From assembly GCF_018500155.2 (NCBI RefSeq), contig NZ_JAHBAK020000017.1, forward strand, positions 1-64,000: 64,000 nucleotides of DNA, read 5' to 3'. Below, piece after piece: positions 1 to 12,719 of this stretch. The DNA comes from Polynucleobacter sp. (GTDB lineage: Bacteria > Pseudomonadota > Gammaproteobacteria > Burkholderiales > Burkholderiaceae). Each line of letters opens with the position of its first letter. Position 1 is the first letter of the stretch. Below the pieces are notes generated by a model that saw only the letters and a program-made list of their open reading frames with translations, was not told where the DNA came from and did not search any database. The position numbers were made by a program, and so were the translations under genes.

Positions 1-58
1 CAGGGTTTGGGACATAACATTTAAAATAATCAAAGACCTACATCAATATACTGTGTTT

Positions 59-1477
59 ATGAGCTCATCCAAAAATTCCTTAGCCAACAAAGCCCAAGCT
101 TGGTCGGCCCGTTTTGCCGAACCTGTTGACGAACTCGTCCAGCGTTATACCGCCTCTATAGGGTTTGATCAACGTTTTGCCCTAGTGGATATCGAGGGCT
201 CTTTAGCCCACGCGCAAATGCTAGCCGCCCAAAAAATCATTAGTGCTCAGGATTTGGCAGATATTCAAAGAGGAATGTCTCAAATTCGTAGTGAAATTGA
301 AGCTGGCCAATTTCAATGGCAACTGGCACTGGAAGACGTTCATCTCAATATAGAAGCGCGTCTTACCGAATTAGTTGGTGATGCAGGCAAGCGTTTGCAT
401 ACGGGTCGCTCTCGTAACGATCAAGTAGCGACTGACTTACGCCTGTGGTTACGTGGCAGCGTTGATGAGATTGCAGCTACCTTAAACGGATTGCGTTCTG
501 CACTATTAGATCTTGCAGAAAAACATGCTGCGACCATCATGCCTGGTCATACTCATTTGCAGGTTGCACAGCCCATCACCTTTGGTCATCACTTAATGGC
601 CTACTATGAAATGTTTAGTCGTGATGCTAGTCGCTTAGCTGACTTAAGAGCACGCTTTAATCGCCTTCCCCTAGGGGCTGCCGCTCTGGCTGGAACCACC
701 TACCCCATCGATCGCGAACAAGTTGCTAAAACCTTAGGTTTTGATGGCATTTGCAATAACTCACTCGATGCAGTGTCCGATCGCGACTTTGCTATTGAGT
801 TTTGCGCATTCGCTTCCATTCTGATGATGCATATCTCACGCCTGTCTGAAGAGCTCATTCTCTGGCTGAGCCCAAGATTTGGCTTTATTGATTTACCTGA
901 TCGCTTTTGCACTGGCAGCTCAATCATGCCGCAAAAGAAGAATCCTGACGTGCCAGAACTTGCTCGTGGCAAAACTGGTCGTGTATATGGGGATCTTATC
1001 TCCCTGTTAACACTCATGAAGAGTCAGCCATTGGCATACAACAAAGACAATCAAGAAGATAAAGAGCCTTTGTTTGATGCAGTCGATACGGTGCAAGATA
1101 CTTTGCGTATTTTTGCTGACATGGTTCCTCACATTGAGGTCAAAGCAGACGTCATGAAAGCAGCTGCTGAAGAGGGTTTTGCTACAGCAACGGATTTGGC
1201 TGACTACTTAGTCAAAAAAGGGCTTGCTTTTCGTGATGCCCATGAGGCTGTTGCTCATGCAGTAAAAGCCTGTGTTGGTAGAAACTGCATGCTCACCGAC
1301 CTCAGTTTGTCCGAATTGCGCTTTGCCTGTGGCTTAGACAATCGCCCCGAAATGATCGGCGAAGATGTCTTCGCATTACTCACCGTGGATGGCTCAGTGC
1401 AATCGCGTCAGCACGCTGGTGGCACCGCTCCCTCGCAAGTTCTTGCTGCTATTCAACGGGCTCGCACAGACCTCTAA
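59..1477 (+). CDS. argH: argininosuccinate lyase
   Basis: ORF with fumarase/aspartase signature [12 protein letters not shown] and [20 protein letters not shown] at 59 preferred over GTG at 53. Confidence 0.96.
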   Translation: MSSSKNSLANKAQAWSARFAEPVDELVQRYTASIGFDQRFALVDIEGSLAHAQMLAAQKIISAQDLADIQRGMSQIRSEIEAGQFQWQLALEDVHLNIEARLTELVGDAGKRLHTGRSRNDQVATDLRLWLRGSVDEIAATLNGLRSALLDLAEKHAATIMPGHTHLQVAQPITFGHHLMAYYEMFSRDASRLADLRARFNRLPLGAAALAGTTYPIDREQVAKTLGFDGICNNSLDAVSDRDFAIEFCAFASILMMHISRLSEELILWLSPRFGFIDLPDRFCTGSSIMPQKKNPDVPELARGKTGRVYGDLISLLTLMKSQPLAYNKDNQEDKEPLFDAVDTVQDTLRIFADMVPHIEVKADVMKAAAEEGFATATDLADYLVKKGLAFRDAHEAVAHAVKACVGRNCMLTDLSLSELRFACGLDNRPEMIGEDVFALLTVDGSVQSRQHAGGTAPSQVLAAIQRARTDL

Positions 1478-1482
1478 ATCCC

Positions 1483-2034
1483 ATGGGGTTTTGGCTCAAG
1501 CTCTCAGGAGGTATTGATTACATCAATCAGCAGCTAGGTAAGGCTGCTAGTCTGATGATTTTGCTTTCCTGCATAGTATCAGCCGTCAATGCATTACTGC
1601 GCTATGGATTGGATATTAGCAATAACTGGCCACTGGAATTACAGTGGTATTTGTTCAGCGCAGCAGTCATGCTCGGCGCTTCCTACACACTAAAACGTAA
1701 TGAGCATGTCCGGGTAGATCTCATCTATTCCCATCTATCCGATCGCGGCAGACTGTGGGTAGATATTTTTGGTCTTGCTTGTTTTTTATTACCAGCATGT
1801 TTGCTGTTTACCTGGCTATCTTGGACAACCCTCTTTTATCCCTCATGGTTGGTCATGGAGGGCTCTTTGAACAGCGGTGGATTAGCGCGCTATCCCATTA
1901 AATTTGTTGTCCCCTTTGGGTTCTTCATGTTGAGTTTGCAGGGCGTGTCTGAGTTGATTAAACGCATCGGTGCAATCAAAGGACAGATTGCGCTGCCAGC
2001 CGAAGACCTTCATTACGAAAAGCCAATGCAATGA
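1483..2034 (+). CDS. TRAP transporter small permease (DctQ-like)
   Basis: 4-TM protein with DctQ-type core (ELQWYLFSAAVMLGASYTLKRNEHVRVDL), overlapping a DctM ORF by 4 nt. Confidence 0.9.
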   Translation: MGFWLKLSGGIDYINQQLGKAASLMILLSCIVSAVNALLRYGLDISNNWPLELQWYLFSAAVMLGASYTLKRNEHVRVDLIYSHLSDRGRLWVDIFGLACFLLPACLLFTWLSWTTLFYPSWLVMEGSLNSGGLARYPIKFVVPFGFFMLSLQGVSELIKRIGAIKGQIALPAEDLHYEKPMQ

Positions 2035-3560
2035 TTCCATTGGAGTGGATGCCCCCTTTGATGTTTGGCGGCCTAGTTGTCTTCATGCTCATTGGCTTTC
2101 CGGTAGCGTTTTCATTAATGGCGGCTGGCCTGTTCTTTGCTCTGATTGCCATAAGCGAAGGCTTTTTTGGAATGGCCTTTTTACAAGCTATTCCACAGCG
2201 TATTTTTGGGAGTGTGCTTGCCAACGACTTACTACTAGCCATCCCCTTTTTCACATTTATGGGCGCGATATTAGAGCGCTGTGGTCTTGCTGAAGAAATG
2301 CTCGATTCCATGGGTCAGCTTTTTGGGCGCATACGCGGTGGACTAGGTTACTCAGTCATTATTGTGGGTTTTATTTTGGGCGCCATTACAGGCACCGTTG
2401 CCGCGCAAGTGATTGCGATGGCGATGATCTCATTACCAGTCATGATGCGCTACGGATACAACATGCGTTATGCCACTGGAGTGCTAGCCGCCTCTGGCAC
2501 CATTACGCAGTTAGTACCACCATCACTGGTACTCATTGTTCTAGCAGATCAGCTCAAAACACAGAGTGGTAGCGCGGATGTTGGCAGCATGTATTTAGGC
2601 GCGTGGGGTCCCTCGCTTTTACAGATTCTGCTGTTTGCCCTGTATACATTTATTCTTTCTCGCCTGCGCCCTGAAGACTTACCTCCAGTCCCCGAGGCGG
2701 ATTTAACATTGAGAGGATGGGCTCTTTGGAAAAAGTGCCTGATGGGCATCATTCCATCTGCAGTCTTAATCTTTTTAGTGCTGGGCACGATTATGACTGG
2801 CATTGCAACACCAACGGAGTCTGGCGCCATGGGAGCTATGGGTGCTTTGTTATTGGCTTGGATTCGACGCGCCAACATCCCTAACCTAAAAGGTTTAGTA
2901 CAAGAGGCTTATCAAAACACCATGCGCATTACTGCCATGGTGGTATTTATTTTGATTGGCTCAACCTGCTTCTCGGTAGTCTTTCAAGGCGTAGATGGCG
3001 GGCATTGGGTTGAAGAATTATTCTCCAACCTACCAGGCGGCTGGATAGGATTTTTAATCGTCGTCAATCTCTTTGTATTCTTTCTGGCATTCTTTTTAGA
3101 TTTCTTTGAGATTGCATTCATTGTTGTGCCCATGCTTGCGCCTGTTGCCGTCAAACTGCTTTCACCTGTTTTACTCGACTCTATGAATGGCAATCCTCAG
3201 GCTGCAGCAAGCGCAGCACTCGTCTGGTTTGGGGTAATGCTTTGCGTGAATATGCAAACCTCATTTATGCATCCCCCGTTTGGGTTTGCATTGTTTTATC
3301 TCAGAGGGGTGGCTCCAAAAGAAGTTAAAAGCAGCGACATCTATTGGGGTGCGCTACCTTGGGTGTGCCTCCAACTAGTGATGGTCGCTGTAGTCGTGGC
3401 ATTTCCTGCGCTAGTAACCACATTCCTTGATAAGCCAGCGGCTGTGATTGATAGTCAAGACTTTAATTTCACGAGCGAAGATCATTCACCGGAATCAGCC
3501 AACGGTAAAGTAGATGAAGATGCCCCAGTCACCTTCCAGCTTGATAAGCCGATTAAATAA
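2031..3560 (+). CDS. TRAP transporter large permease (DctM-like)
   Basis: Long multi-TM ORF with DctM motifs (FFTFMGAILERCGLAEEMLDSMGQLFGRIRGGL; ATPTESGAMGAMGALLLAW). Confidence 0.92.
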   Translation: MIPLEWMPPLMFGGLVVFMLIGFPVAFSLMAAGLFFALIAISEGFFGMAFLQAIPQRIFGSVLANDLLLAIPFFTFMGAILERCGLAEEMLDSMGQLFGRIRGGLGYSVIIVGFILGAITGTVAAQVIAMAMISLPVMMRYGYNMRYATGVLAASGTITQLVPPSLVLIVLADQLKTQSGSADVGSMYLGAWGPSLLQILLFALYTFILSRLRPEDLPPVPEADLTLRGWALWKKCLMGIIPSAVLIFLVLGTIMTGIATPTESGAMGAMGALLLAWIRRANIPNLKGLVQEAYQNTMRITAMVVFILIGSTCFSVVFQGVDGGHWVEELFSNLPGGWIGFLIVVNLFVFFLAFFLDFFEIAFIVVPMLAPVAVKLLSPVLLDSMNGNPQAAASAALVWFGVMLCVNMQTSFMHPPFGFALFYLRGVAPKEVKSSDIYWGALPWVCLQLVMVAVVVAFPALVTTFLDKPAAVIDSQDFNFTSEDHSPESANGKVDEDAPVTFQLDKPIK

Positions 3561-3575
3561 GATCTGAGAGACTTT

Positions 3576-3598
3576 TTGAGGCTCTAGTGAAGCCTCAA
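3576..3598. terminator. putative terminator hairpin between convergent dctM-like and panD genes
   Basis: Inverted repeat TTGAGGCT-CTAGTGA-AGCCTCAA; no strong T tract immediately after it. Confidence 0.4.
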
Positions 3599-3605
3599 GG
3601 GGGCT

Positions 3606-3971
3606 TTATTGTATTTTTTTAATTTCTTTTACAGCATTGCCATCACCAACCAAAACAATGGTTGGCACATGCTTTTGTGCTTCGCTATCTGCTACAGATC
3701 CGTAAGTACAAATAATTAAATGGTCGCCAACGTGCGCCTTTCGAGCAGCAGCGCCATTTAAGGAAATGATTCCTGAGCCACGAGCCGCTTTAATGATGTA
3801 GGTTGAGAATCGCTCGCCATTATTAATGTTGTAGAGTTCAATTTTTTCAAACTCACGCATATTGGCAGCGTCCAAAAGATCTTCATCGATGCCACAGGAT
3901 CCTTCATAGTGCAAATCCGCTTCAGTCACTGTGGCACGATGAATCTTAGCTAACAACATCACTCTGTTCAT
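3606..3971 (-). CDS. panD: aspartate 1-decarboxylase
   Basis: 121 aa with self-cleavage Gly-Ser site context (LHYEGSCGIDEDLLDAANM). Confidence 0.93.
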   Translation of the reverse strand: MNRVMLLAKIHRATVTEADLHYEGSCGIDEDLLDAANMREFEKIELYNINNGERFSTYIIKAARGSGIISLNGAAARKAHVGDHLIICTYGSVADSEAQKHVPTIVLVGDGNAVKEIKKIQ

Positions 3972-3986
3972 AATTTTTCTCTAACC

Positions 3987-6254
3987 TTATAAAGTGATAT
4001 CGCGTTCTTGTCTGACGCAATCCACATAATATTCGCTTCTACCATCCACTTCGGTCTTCACAAGACCATGGATGTCCGTCTCAAATCCTGGGAACTTCTC
4101 ATTAAAGTCTCTTGCAAAGTAGAGGTAATCCACAATCCGCTTATTAAAGCGCTCGCCCGGAATCAACAAGGGAATACCGGGTGGATAAGGTGTTACCAAC
4201 ATCGCTGTAACACGACCATCTAATTGATCGAGTGGTACACGATCAACTTCCTTATGCGCCATCTTCGCCCAAGCTTCGGAAGGCATCATAGCAGGCTCCA
4301 TATCCGAGGTATACATCTCGGTCGTCATACGAGCAACATCACGGCTCTTATAGAACTCATGAATTTGCTGGCAAATATCCTTAAGACCAACACGTTCATA
4401 ACGCGGATGCTTTGCAACAAACTCTGGCAACACTTTCCATAACGGGGCATTTTTATCAAAATGATCCTTGAACTGTTGCAACTCCGTTACTAGAGTATTC
4501 CAACGACCCTTGGTAATACCAATCGTAAACATAATGAAGAAGGAGTACAGCCCACACTTCTCAACGATCACCCCATGTTCTGCAAGATACTTTGTGACAA
4601 TACTGGCAGGAATACCCATCGATCCAAAATTACCCTCGATATCTAACCCTGGTGTCACAACCGTTGCCTTAATAGGGTCAAGCATGTTGAATCCTTTGGC
4701 AAGCTTGCCAAAATCATGCCAGCTCGCGTTGGGCTCTAATATCCAATCGGAGCGCTCACCAATACCCTCTTCCGCAAGATGATCTGGGCCCCAAACCTTA
4801 AACCACCAATCGGCACCGAATTTATCATCCACTTCACGCATCGCGCGACGAAAGTCCATGGCTTCGGCGATCGACTCCTCAACTAAAGTCGTACCGCCTG
4901 GAGACTCCATCATTGCTGCAGATACATCACAAGAAGCAATAATCGAGTATTGCGGACTTGTTGAGGTATGCATTAAGTACGCCTCATTAAAACAATCTCG
5001 GTCTAGCTTTGTCTCTTCTGCATCTTGTACCAGTACCTGTGATGCTTGGGATAACCCAGCCAATAACTTATGAGTGGACTGGGTAGCAAACATCAAACTC
5101 TTCTTGGTGCGCTTGCGATCCGATCCAATGGCATGCATGTCTTTATAAAATGGGTGGAATGCAGCATGTGGTAACCATGCTTCATCAAAGTGCAATGAAT
5201 CCACTTTGCCATCTAGCATGTCTTTGATCATTTCAACGTTGTACACAATACCGTCATAAGTACTTTGTGTCAGCGTCATGACACGTGGAACAACATTCTT
5301 ATTTTTAATAAAAGGGTTGGCATCAATTTTCTTCTTGATGTTTTCCCACTCAAACTCTTCTTTTGGAATGGGGCCAATAATGCCAAGGTGATTACGCGTT
5401 GGCATGAGGAAAATAGGAATCGCGCCCATCATCGTAATTGAGTGAATAACGGACTTATGGCAGTTGCGATCCACTAAAACCACATCGCCTGGAGCTACTG
5501 TGGAGTGCCAGACTATCTTATTAGAGGTAGAGGTGCCATTGGTTACAAAGAACAAGTGATCCGCATTAAAGATGCGGGCTGCATTGCGCTCACTTTGCAG
5601 AACAGGTCCCGTATGGTCTAAAAGCTGGCCCAACTCTTCTACCGCATTACAGACGTCTGCACGCAGCATATTTTCACCAAAGAATTGATGAAACATACGA
5701 CCTACAGGGCTCTTTAAGAATGCTACGCCACCGGAATGTCCAGGACAATGCCAAGAATACGAACCTTCAGAGGCGTAATTGGTGAGCGCCCGGAAAAATG
5801 GTGGAGGCAAAGAATCCAAATACACTTTCGCTTCGCGGATGATATGGCGCGCTACAAACTCAGGTGTATCTTCATTCATGTGAATGAAGCCATGCAGTTC
5901 ACGCAAAATATCATTGGGCATATGGCGCGATGTGCGCGTCTCGCCATATAAGAAAATTGGAATATCTTCGTTGCGCTTACGAACTTCAGTAATAAAGGCC
6001 CGCAAATTATTTAATGCAGGCAGGTCATGATCTTCTGAATCTGAAACAAATTCTTCATCATCAATTGACACGATAAAGGTGGAGGCGCGTGAAGCTTGCT
6101 GTGCAAAAGAGGTCAGATCGCCATAGCTAGTTAAACCAATAACTTCCATACCCTCATTCTCAATCGCCTCTGCGAGATCGCGAATACCAGAACCCGAAAT
6201 ATTTTCGGAGCGGAAGTCCTCATCAATAATGATGATTGGGAAACGAAATTTCAT
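3987..6254 (-). CDS. Orn/Lys/Arg decarboxylase (PLP fold III, with N-terminal wing domain)
   Basis: 755 aa; PLP-lysine context SLMFATQSTHKLLAGLSQASQVLV and HFDEAWLPHAAFHP; substrate not assignable by eye. Confidence 0.93.
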   Translation of the reverse strand: MKFRFPIIIIDEDFRSENISGSGIRDLAEAIENEGMEVIGLTSYGDLTSFAQQASRASTFIVSIDDEEFVSDSEDHDLPALNNLRAFITEVRKRNEDIPIFLYGETRTSRHMPNDILRELHGFIHMNEDTPEFVARHIIREAKVYLDSLPPPFFRALTNYASEGSYSWHCPGHSGGVAFLKSPVGRMFHQFFGENMLRADVCNAVEELGQLLDHTGPVLQSERNAARIFNADHLFFVTNGTSTSNKIVWHSTVAPGDVVLVDRNCHKSVIHSITMMGAIPIFLMPTRNHLGIIGPIPKEEFEWENIKKKIDANPFIKNKNVVPRVMTLTQSTYDGIVYNVEMIKDMLDGKVDSLHFDEAWLPHAAFHPFYKDMHAIGSDRKRTKKSLMFATQSTHKLLAGLSQASQVLVQDAEETKLDRDCFNEAYLMHTSTSPQYSIIASCDVSAAMMESPGGTTLVEESIAEAMDFRRAMREVDDKFGADWWFKVWGPDHLAEEGIGERSDWILEPNASWHDFGKLAKGFNMLDPIKATVVTPGLDIEGNFGSMGIPASIVTKYLAEHGVIVEKCGLYSFFIMFTIGITKGRWNTLVTELQQFKDHFDKNAPLWKVLPEFVAKHPRYERVGLKDICQQIHEFYKSRDVARMTTEMYTSDMEPAMMPSEAWAKMAHKEVDRVPLDQLDGRVTAMLVTPYPPGIPLLIPGERFNKRIVDYLYFARDFNEKFPGFETDIHGLVKTEVDGRSEYYVDCVRQERDITL

Positions 6255-7165
6255 AAAAACTCCCCTGCTTGCTTATCCGATGCGTTCGGAATCCACTTAT
6301 CAAAATTGGCCAAATCGATGACTCGACCGCCATTTGGCGCAACTGCGACGATATCGACAAAAGACGCATTTTGCTGCACATCTCTTGGTAAGTAAACATG
6401 CCGGGCATAAACCTGGTTTGCCAGGCTTTCGTGGTAACCGGTAAAGGTAATGAGCAAGTGCCATTGTTGCTCTATTGCGGTTTTTCCAAGATATTCGTTC
6501 AGGGGGCTAGCCTCATCAACACTGTGCATTGCTGTCCAGGTTAGTGAAAACACTGGGCTTTCTGAGCGATGCAGGGGCAACTCCACTGAGCGACGATAGC
6601 GCTCGCCTTCTTTGGTCATACTTTCCGCAATTAACCATAGCCGTAATTGCGCTTCCACAATGTGTGAGCTGCGGTCATTGGCGACCCGAAATTTGAAAGT
6701 TTGAACGCCATCATGACTACCCACCACAGCAACCTTGGAAAAGCGAACACCGGCAGTCGGACGCGTAAAGCGTGCAAACGCCAAACCAGTTGTCAAGGCG
6801 GAATACACAATGCCAAAGAATGCCTCAAATGTCACGATGGCATTCGCCCAGTGACCCACAGGCGTCATGCGACCATAACCAATAGTGGCCATGGTTTGCA
6901 CACTAAAGAAGAAAACATCGAGCAAAGAGCCTGGCTGAGCGTGTGTAATTGCACCCTCACCGCAGGCTAAATAAGCTAAAGCAAATAAGAAATTGGTGGC
7001 AACGTAAACAAATACCACCAAGAGCAGAAAGCTGGCCCAACTAGTTCCTAACAGCCAGTGATAAAAATTATTCTCTGGACGCGCCATCTCGGTGCGCGAG
7101 AGCGTAGCGCGATATTCGTCGAGATTAATCCGTACGGGACGGCGATTCAAAGAAAATTTACGCAC
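6251..7165 (-). CDS. inward-rectifier K+ channel (KirBac type)
   Basis: Selectivity filter TMATIGYGRMTP, TM2 LTTGLAFARFTRP, and cytoplasmic Ig-like Kir domain; 4-nt overlap with the downstream decarboxylase. Confidence 0.92.
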   Translation of the reverse strand: MRKFSLNRRPVRINLDEYRATLSRTEMARPENNFYHWLLGTSWASFLLLVVFVYVATNFLFALAYLACGEGAITHAQPGSLLDVFFFSVQTMATIGYGRMTPVGHWANAIVTFEAFFGIVYSALTTGLAFARFTRPTAGVRFSKVAVVGSHDGVQTFKFRVANDRSSHIVEAQLRLWLIAESMTKEGERYRRSVELPLHRSESPVFSLTWTAMHSVDEASPLNEYLGKTAIEQQWHLLITFTGYHESLANQVYARHVYLPRDVQQNASFVDIVAVAPNGGRVIDLANFDKWIPNASDKQAGEFL

Positions 7166-7179
7166 TACCGAAAAATGGC

Positions 7180-7746
7180 TTAGGTTTTAGGCAGGGTTAC
7201 ACCCCGTTGACCCTGATACTTGCCACCACGATCTTTGTATGACGTGCCACACACTTCATCACTTTCAAAAAAGAGTACTTGTGCACAACCTTCGCCAGCG
7301 TAGATCTTTGCTGGTAGCGGTGTTGTATTGGAGAACTCTAAAGTGACATAGCCTTCCCACTCTGGCTCAAAAGGCGTGACGTTAACGATGATGCCGCAAC
7401 GGGCATACGTACTTTTACCAACGCAAACTGTTAAGACACTGCGCGGAATCTTGAAATACTCCACCGTTCTGGCCAAAGCAAATGAGTTTGGCGGAATGAT
7501 GCAAACATCGCCTTTGAAATCCACAAATGATTGCTCATCGAAATTTTTAGGATCCACAATCGTGCTGTTGATATTCGTAAAGATCTTAAATTCGTCTGCG
7601 CAACGAATGTCATAGCCATAACTTGATGTGCCATAACTCACAATTTTGTTGCCGGCGGCGTCTTGGCGAATTTGCCCCGGTTCAAACGGGCTGATCATGC
7701 CTTGTTCGCCCATGCGGCGGATCCAGTGGTCAGATTTAATAGTCAT
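7180..7746 (-). CDS. dcd: dCTP deaminase
   Basis: 188 aa; [45 protein letters not shown]. Confidence 0.97.
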   Translation of the reverse strand: MTIKSDHWIRRMGEQGMISPFEPGQIRQDAAGNKIVSYGTSSYGYDIRCADEFKIFTNINSTIVDPKNFDEQSFVDFKGDVCIIPPNSFALARTVEYFKIPRSVLTVCVGKSTYARCGIIVNVTPFEPEWEGYVTLEFSNTTPLPAKIYAGEGCAQVLFFESDEVCGTSYKDRGGKYQGQRGVTLPKT

Positions 7747-7785
7747 GGACGAATTGTAAAACCTTCGCCCCCACTTCCCAGGAAT

Positions 7786-8652
7786 TTATTGGGGTTTTTG
7801 GGTAAAAACCACCCGTTCTGGGGCGTTATAGATCTCAAAATGTTTGCCCGAACAGCGGGACAGAATGGTGAGGTTGGTTTTTCGTGCCAACTCCAAACCC
7901 ATCAAGGTGACTCCGGAGCGGGTCAAGAGGAATGGAATGCCCATCTGCGCCCCCTTGATGACCATTTCAGAGGTAAGGCGCCCCGTCGTGAAAAAGATCA
8001 AATCTCTTCCGGATTTATTGGCCAGCCACATCAAGCCTGAGATGGAATCCACCGCGTTATGACGTCCCACATCTTCAATAAAGTGCAGCAAGCGCACCCC
8101 GTGATCACCTTCTCGCTCAAATACTGCACAGGCATGCACAGAGCCTGATTTCTTATAAATGGTGTCATGCACTCGGATCGCATCTACCAAACTGATAATG
8201 GCGTCTTGTGACAACGTCGGCCCTTCAGGCAAACGTATCTCCGACATTTCTTCCATCAGGCCACCAAACATCGTCCCCTGTCCACAGCCTGTGGTCACAA
8301 CACGCTTACTTGTGAGCGCATCAATGTCAACGGTACTGCGACGGGTTTTGACGGCGGCGGAATCCGTTTCCCAATCTACTTGGATACTCTCGATATCTTC
8401 AGGAGATTGCACGAGACGTTGATTGCGCAGATACCCAAGCACTAAAGCCTCAGGGGCGCTGCCAAGAGTCATCAAGGTCACTACTTCGCGTTTGTCTAGG
8501 TAAATCGTCAGGGGGCGCTCACCGGGGATATGGGCCTGCTTAGTCCGACCAGCCTCATCCAGTATGGTTACCTCATGCACCAAGGGCACAGAGGCATTAG
8601 ACATCTGAATTTTGGGTTTTGTCGTCACAACTGACATCAAGGACCTTTTCAA
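7786..8652 (-). CDS. fdhD: formate dehydrogenase accessory sulfurtransferase FdhD
   Basis: TTGCGQGTMFG motif; VHACAVFE...EDVGRHNAVDSISG; TTGRLTSEMVIK. Confidence 0.94.
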   Translation of the reverse strand: MKRSLMSVVTTKPKIQMSNASVPLVHEVTILDEAGRTKQAHIPGERPLTIYLDKREVVTLMTLGSAPEALVLGYLRNQRLVQSPEDIESIQVDWETDSAAVKTRRSTVDIDALTSKRVVTTGCGQGTMFGGLMEEMSEIRLPEGPTLSQDAIISLVDAIRVHDTIYKKSGSVHACAVFEREGDHGVRLLHFIEDVGRHNAVDSISGLMWLANKSGRDLIFFTTGRLTSEMVIKGAQMGIPFLLTRSGVTLMGLELARKTNLTILSRCSGKHFEIYNAPERVVFTQKPQ

Positions 8653-8780
8653 GGATTTTGTGAAATTTTATCGGGGCTTACAGAGAATTAACTTTAACCG
8701 CAGACTAAAATTACTGCTGAAGACCGCATAATTGAGGATTGTGCCTTAATTGACCCCATTTTTAATGAAGACCGCTTTAC

Positions 8781-10451
8781 ATGAGTAGCCCACAGCGCCG
8801 CCTCCTTGTTACTTCAGCCCTCCCCTATGCCAATGGTCAGATCCATATCGGCCATCTGGTTGAATACATTCAAACAGACATATGGGTGCGCTTTCAACGG
8901 ATGCGCGGTCATGAAGTGCATTACGTGGGTGCGGATGACACTCATGGCACTCCGATTATGTTGCGCGCTGAAAAAGAGGGGTTAACTCCCAAGGAGTTAA
9001 TTGCGAATGTATGGAAAGAGCACAAACGCGATTTTGATCACTTTTTGATTTCGTTTGACAACTACTACACTACAGATAGTCCTGAGAATGAACAACTTTC
9101 ACAAAGTATTTATATCAAACTCCGAGATGCAGGCTTAATTGAAAAACGTGCCATTGAACAAGCTTACGATCCAGTAAAAGAAATGTTCTTGCCAGATCGT
9201 TTCATCAAGGGAGAGTGTCCGAAGTGTGGCGCCAAAGATCAATATGGTGATAACTGTGAAAAATGTGGCGCAACATACTCTCCCACCGATCTCAAAAATC
9301 CTTTTTCAGTAGTTAGCGGCGCCACCCCCATCAAAAAGATCTCTGATCACTATTTCTTTAAATTGTCAGACCCTCGTTGCGAAGCATTTTTGCGCGAATG
9401 GACTCAGGTGAAAACACCTCTCCAGCCTGAAGCGCGCAATAAGATGAAAGAATGGGTTGGCGAGCCTGGCGAAAGCAAACTTGGTGATTGGGATATTTCT
9501 CGTGACGCCCCCTACTTTGGCTTTGAAATTCCTGATGCTCCGGGTAAGTACTTCTACGTTTGGTTAGATGCCCCGATTGGCTACTACGCTAGCTTTCTCA
9601 ATTACTGTCAAGCCAAAGGGCTGGCATTTGATGAATGGGTCAAGCCCGATACCAATACTGAGCAGTACCACTTCATTGGCAAAGATATTTTGTATTTCCA
9701 TACTTTATTCTGGCCCGCTACCCTGCAGTTTGCAGGTTATCGCACTCCGACAAACGTCTTTGCCCATGGCTTCTTAACGGTTGATGGCGAGAAAATGAGT
9801 AAGTCTCGTGGCACATTAATTTCTGCCAACAGCGTCATCGAATGTGGCTTTAACCCAGAATGGTTCCGCTACTATTTCGCCACTAAATTAAATGACAGTA
9901 TGGAAGATTTAGATTTAAATCTTCAGGATTTCGTTGCACGTGTGAATAGCGATTTATTAGGCAAGTACATCAACATTGCCAGTCGAAGTGCTGGCTTCCT
10001 AGTAAAGCGCTTTAATGGCGTAGTTTCGGATGATGCAATGAGCAATACCTTGCTCAAGGACATTGCTTCCAATAGCGAAAAAATTGCCGCACTTTATGAA
10101 GGGCGCGAGTACGCTAAAGCATTGCGCTTGATCATGGAACTTGCAGACAAGGTCAATGGGTTTGTTGATGAAAATAAACCATGGGAAATCGCCAAAGATC
10201 CTGCCAAAGAGGCTGACCTGCAAAAAGTCTGTAGCGTTACTTTGGAGGCCTTCCGCATGCTCAGCCTGTACCTCAAGCCTGTCATCCCACAAGTGGCTGC
10301 TGGTGTGGAAGCGTTTTTATCCCTAGCGCCACTGGGCTGGGAAGATATCCATACCCCACTTTCGAGCAAGAACCCGATTAAGCCTTACAAGCACCTCATG
10401 ACCAGGGTAGAAGCCCCACAAATTGAGGCTTTGCTAGCGGTCAACTTATAA
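8781..10451 (+). CDS. metG: methionyl-tRNA synthetase (no C-terminal EMAPII-like domain)
   Basis: HIGH-type motif [13 protein letters not shown] in [11 protein letters not shown], zinc knuckle [18 protein letters not shown]; 556 aa. Confidence 0.97.
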   Translation: MSSPQRRLLVTSALPYANGQIHIGHLVEYIQTDIWVRFQRMRGHEVHYVGADDTHGTPIMLRAEKEGLTPKELIANVWKEHKRDFDHFLISFDNYYTTDSPENEQLSQSIYIKLRDAGLIEKRAIEQAYDPVKEMFLPDRFIKGECPKCGAKDQYGDNCEKCGATYSPTDLKNPFSVVSGATPIKKISDHYFFKLSDPRCEAFLREWTQVKTPLQPEARNKMKEWVGEPGESKLGDWDISRDAPYFGFEIPDAPGKYFYVWLDAPIGYYASFLNYCQAKGLAFDEWVKPDTNTEQYHFIGKDILYFHTLFWPATLQFAGYRTPTNVFAHGFLTVDGEKMSKSRGTLISANSVIECGFNPEWFRYYFATKLNDSMEDLDLNLQDFVARVNSDLLGKYINIASRSAGFLVKRFNGVVSDDAMSNTLLKDIASNSEKIAALYEGREYAKALRLIMELADKVNGFVDENKPWEIAKDPAKEADLQKVCSVTLEAFRMLSLYLKPVIPQVAAGVEAFLSLAPLGWEDIHTPLSSKNPIKPYKHLMTRVEAPQIEALLAVNL

Positions 10452-10555
10452 AAAAAGGGGCTGAAAAGCACCTATAATGGTGGTCGTAGTCCCCAGATAA
10501 CTTTTGGAATAATTTTTATAAGTTATTGAATTTATTGAGTATTTTAGGAAATACC

Positions 10556-10736
10556 ATGGCAAGATATCAGTCAGAATTCACCCAGTTCTTAAATGAACTC
10601 AAAGAAAAGAAGCCACACCTCGAGGCTGACCAACAAGCTGGTCGGGCGCTGTTATGGGACAAAGAGCCTCAAACCGTTGAAGATCAGCGTCGCGCAAAAG
10701 CAGCTAAGTTAAAACAACGCGCATACGTTTACTCGA

Positions 10737-10744
<8 letters not shown>
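10556..10744 (+). CDS. DUF3460 family small protein
   Basis: MARYQSEFTQFLNELKEKKPHLEADQQAGRALLWDKEP, between metG and scpA; ATG at 10556 preferred. Confidence 0.8.
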
Positions 10745-12472
<1,728 letters not shown>

Positions 12473-12484
12473 AACTTCTTGGGA

Positions 12485-12691
12485 TTATTCATCCCAAGGA
12501 AACCTCTCTTTAGAGAGTTGCTCCATGATTTCGCGCTTACTCAAGGTGGAATTTTTTCTGCGAGTCTCTTCAGATGGATTGGTTGCGTTAGCTACCGACT
12601 CATTTACATCTTTTTGCCCCGCAGCTTCAGAAGGCGAATTAACACTGTTTAAATTACCTGAACTATCCTGGTTAACTTGATTGCTCATCAC
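12485..12691 (-). CDS. small hypothetical protein (68 aa)
   Basis: Fills a gap between panC and the formyltransferase; acidic, no recognised domain. Confidence 0.45.
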   Translation of the reverse strand: MMSNQVNQDSSGNLNSVNSPSEAAGQKDVNESVANATNPSEETRRKNSTLSKREIMEQLSKERFPWDE

Positions 12692-12719
12692 TATTGAATC
12701 AATTAGTCTGGCCAGTGAT

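Noticed and set aside
1970-2311. ORFs at the dctQ/dctM junction on both strands
   Set aside because: Overlap well-supported TRAP permease frames; no recognisable domain.
4468-4782. ORF on + strand inside the decarboxylase gene
   Set aside because: Antisense to a strongly conserved CDS; an open frame there is expected and has no domain signal.
12478-12498. Inverted repeat CTTGGGAT-TATTC-ATCCCAAG between panC and the 68-aa ORF as a terminator
   Set aside because: Good stem but no T tract on either side; overlaps the small ORF stop, so not called.
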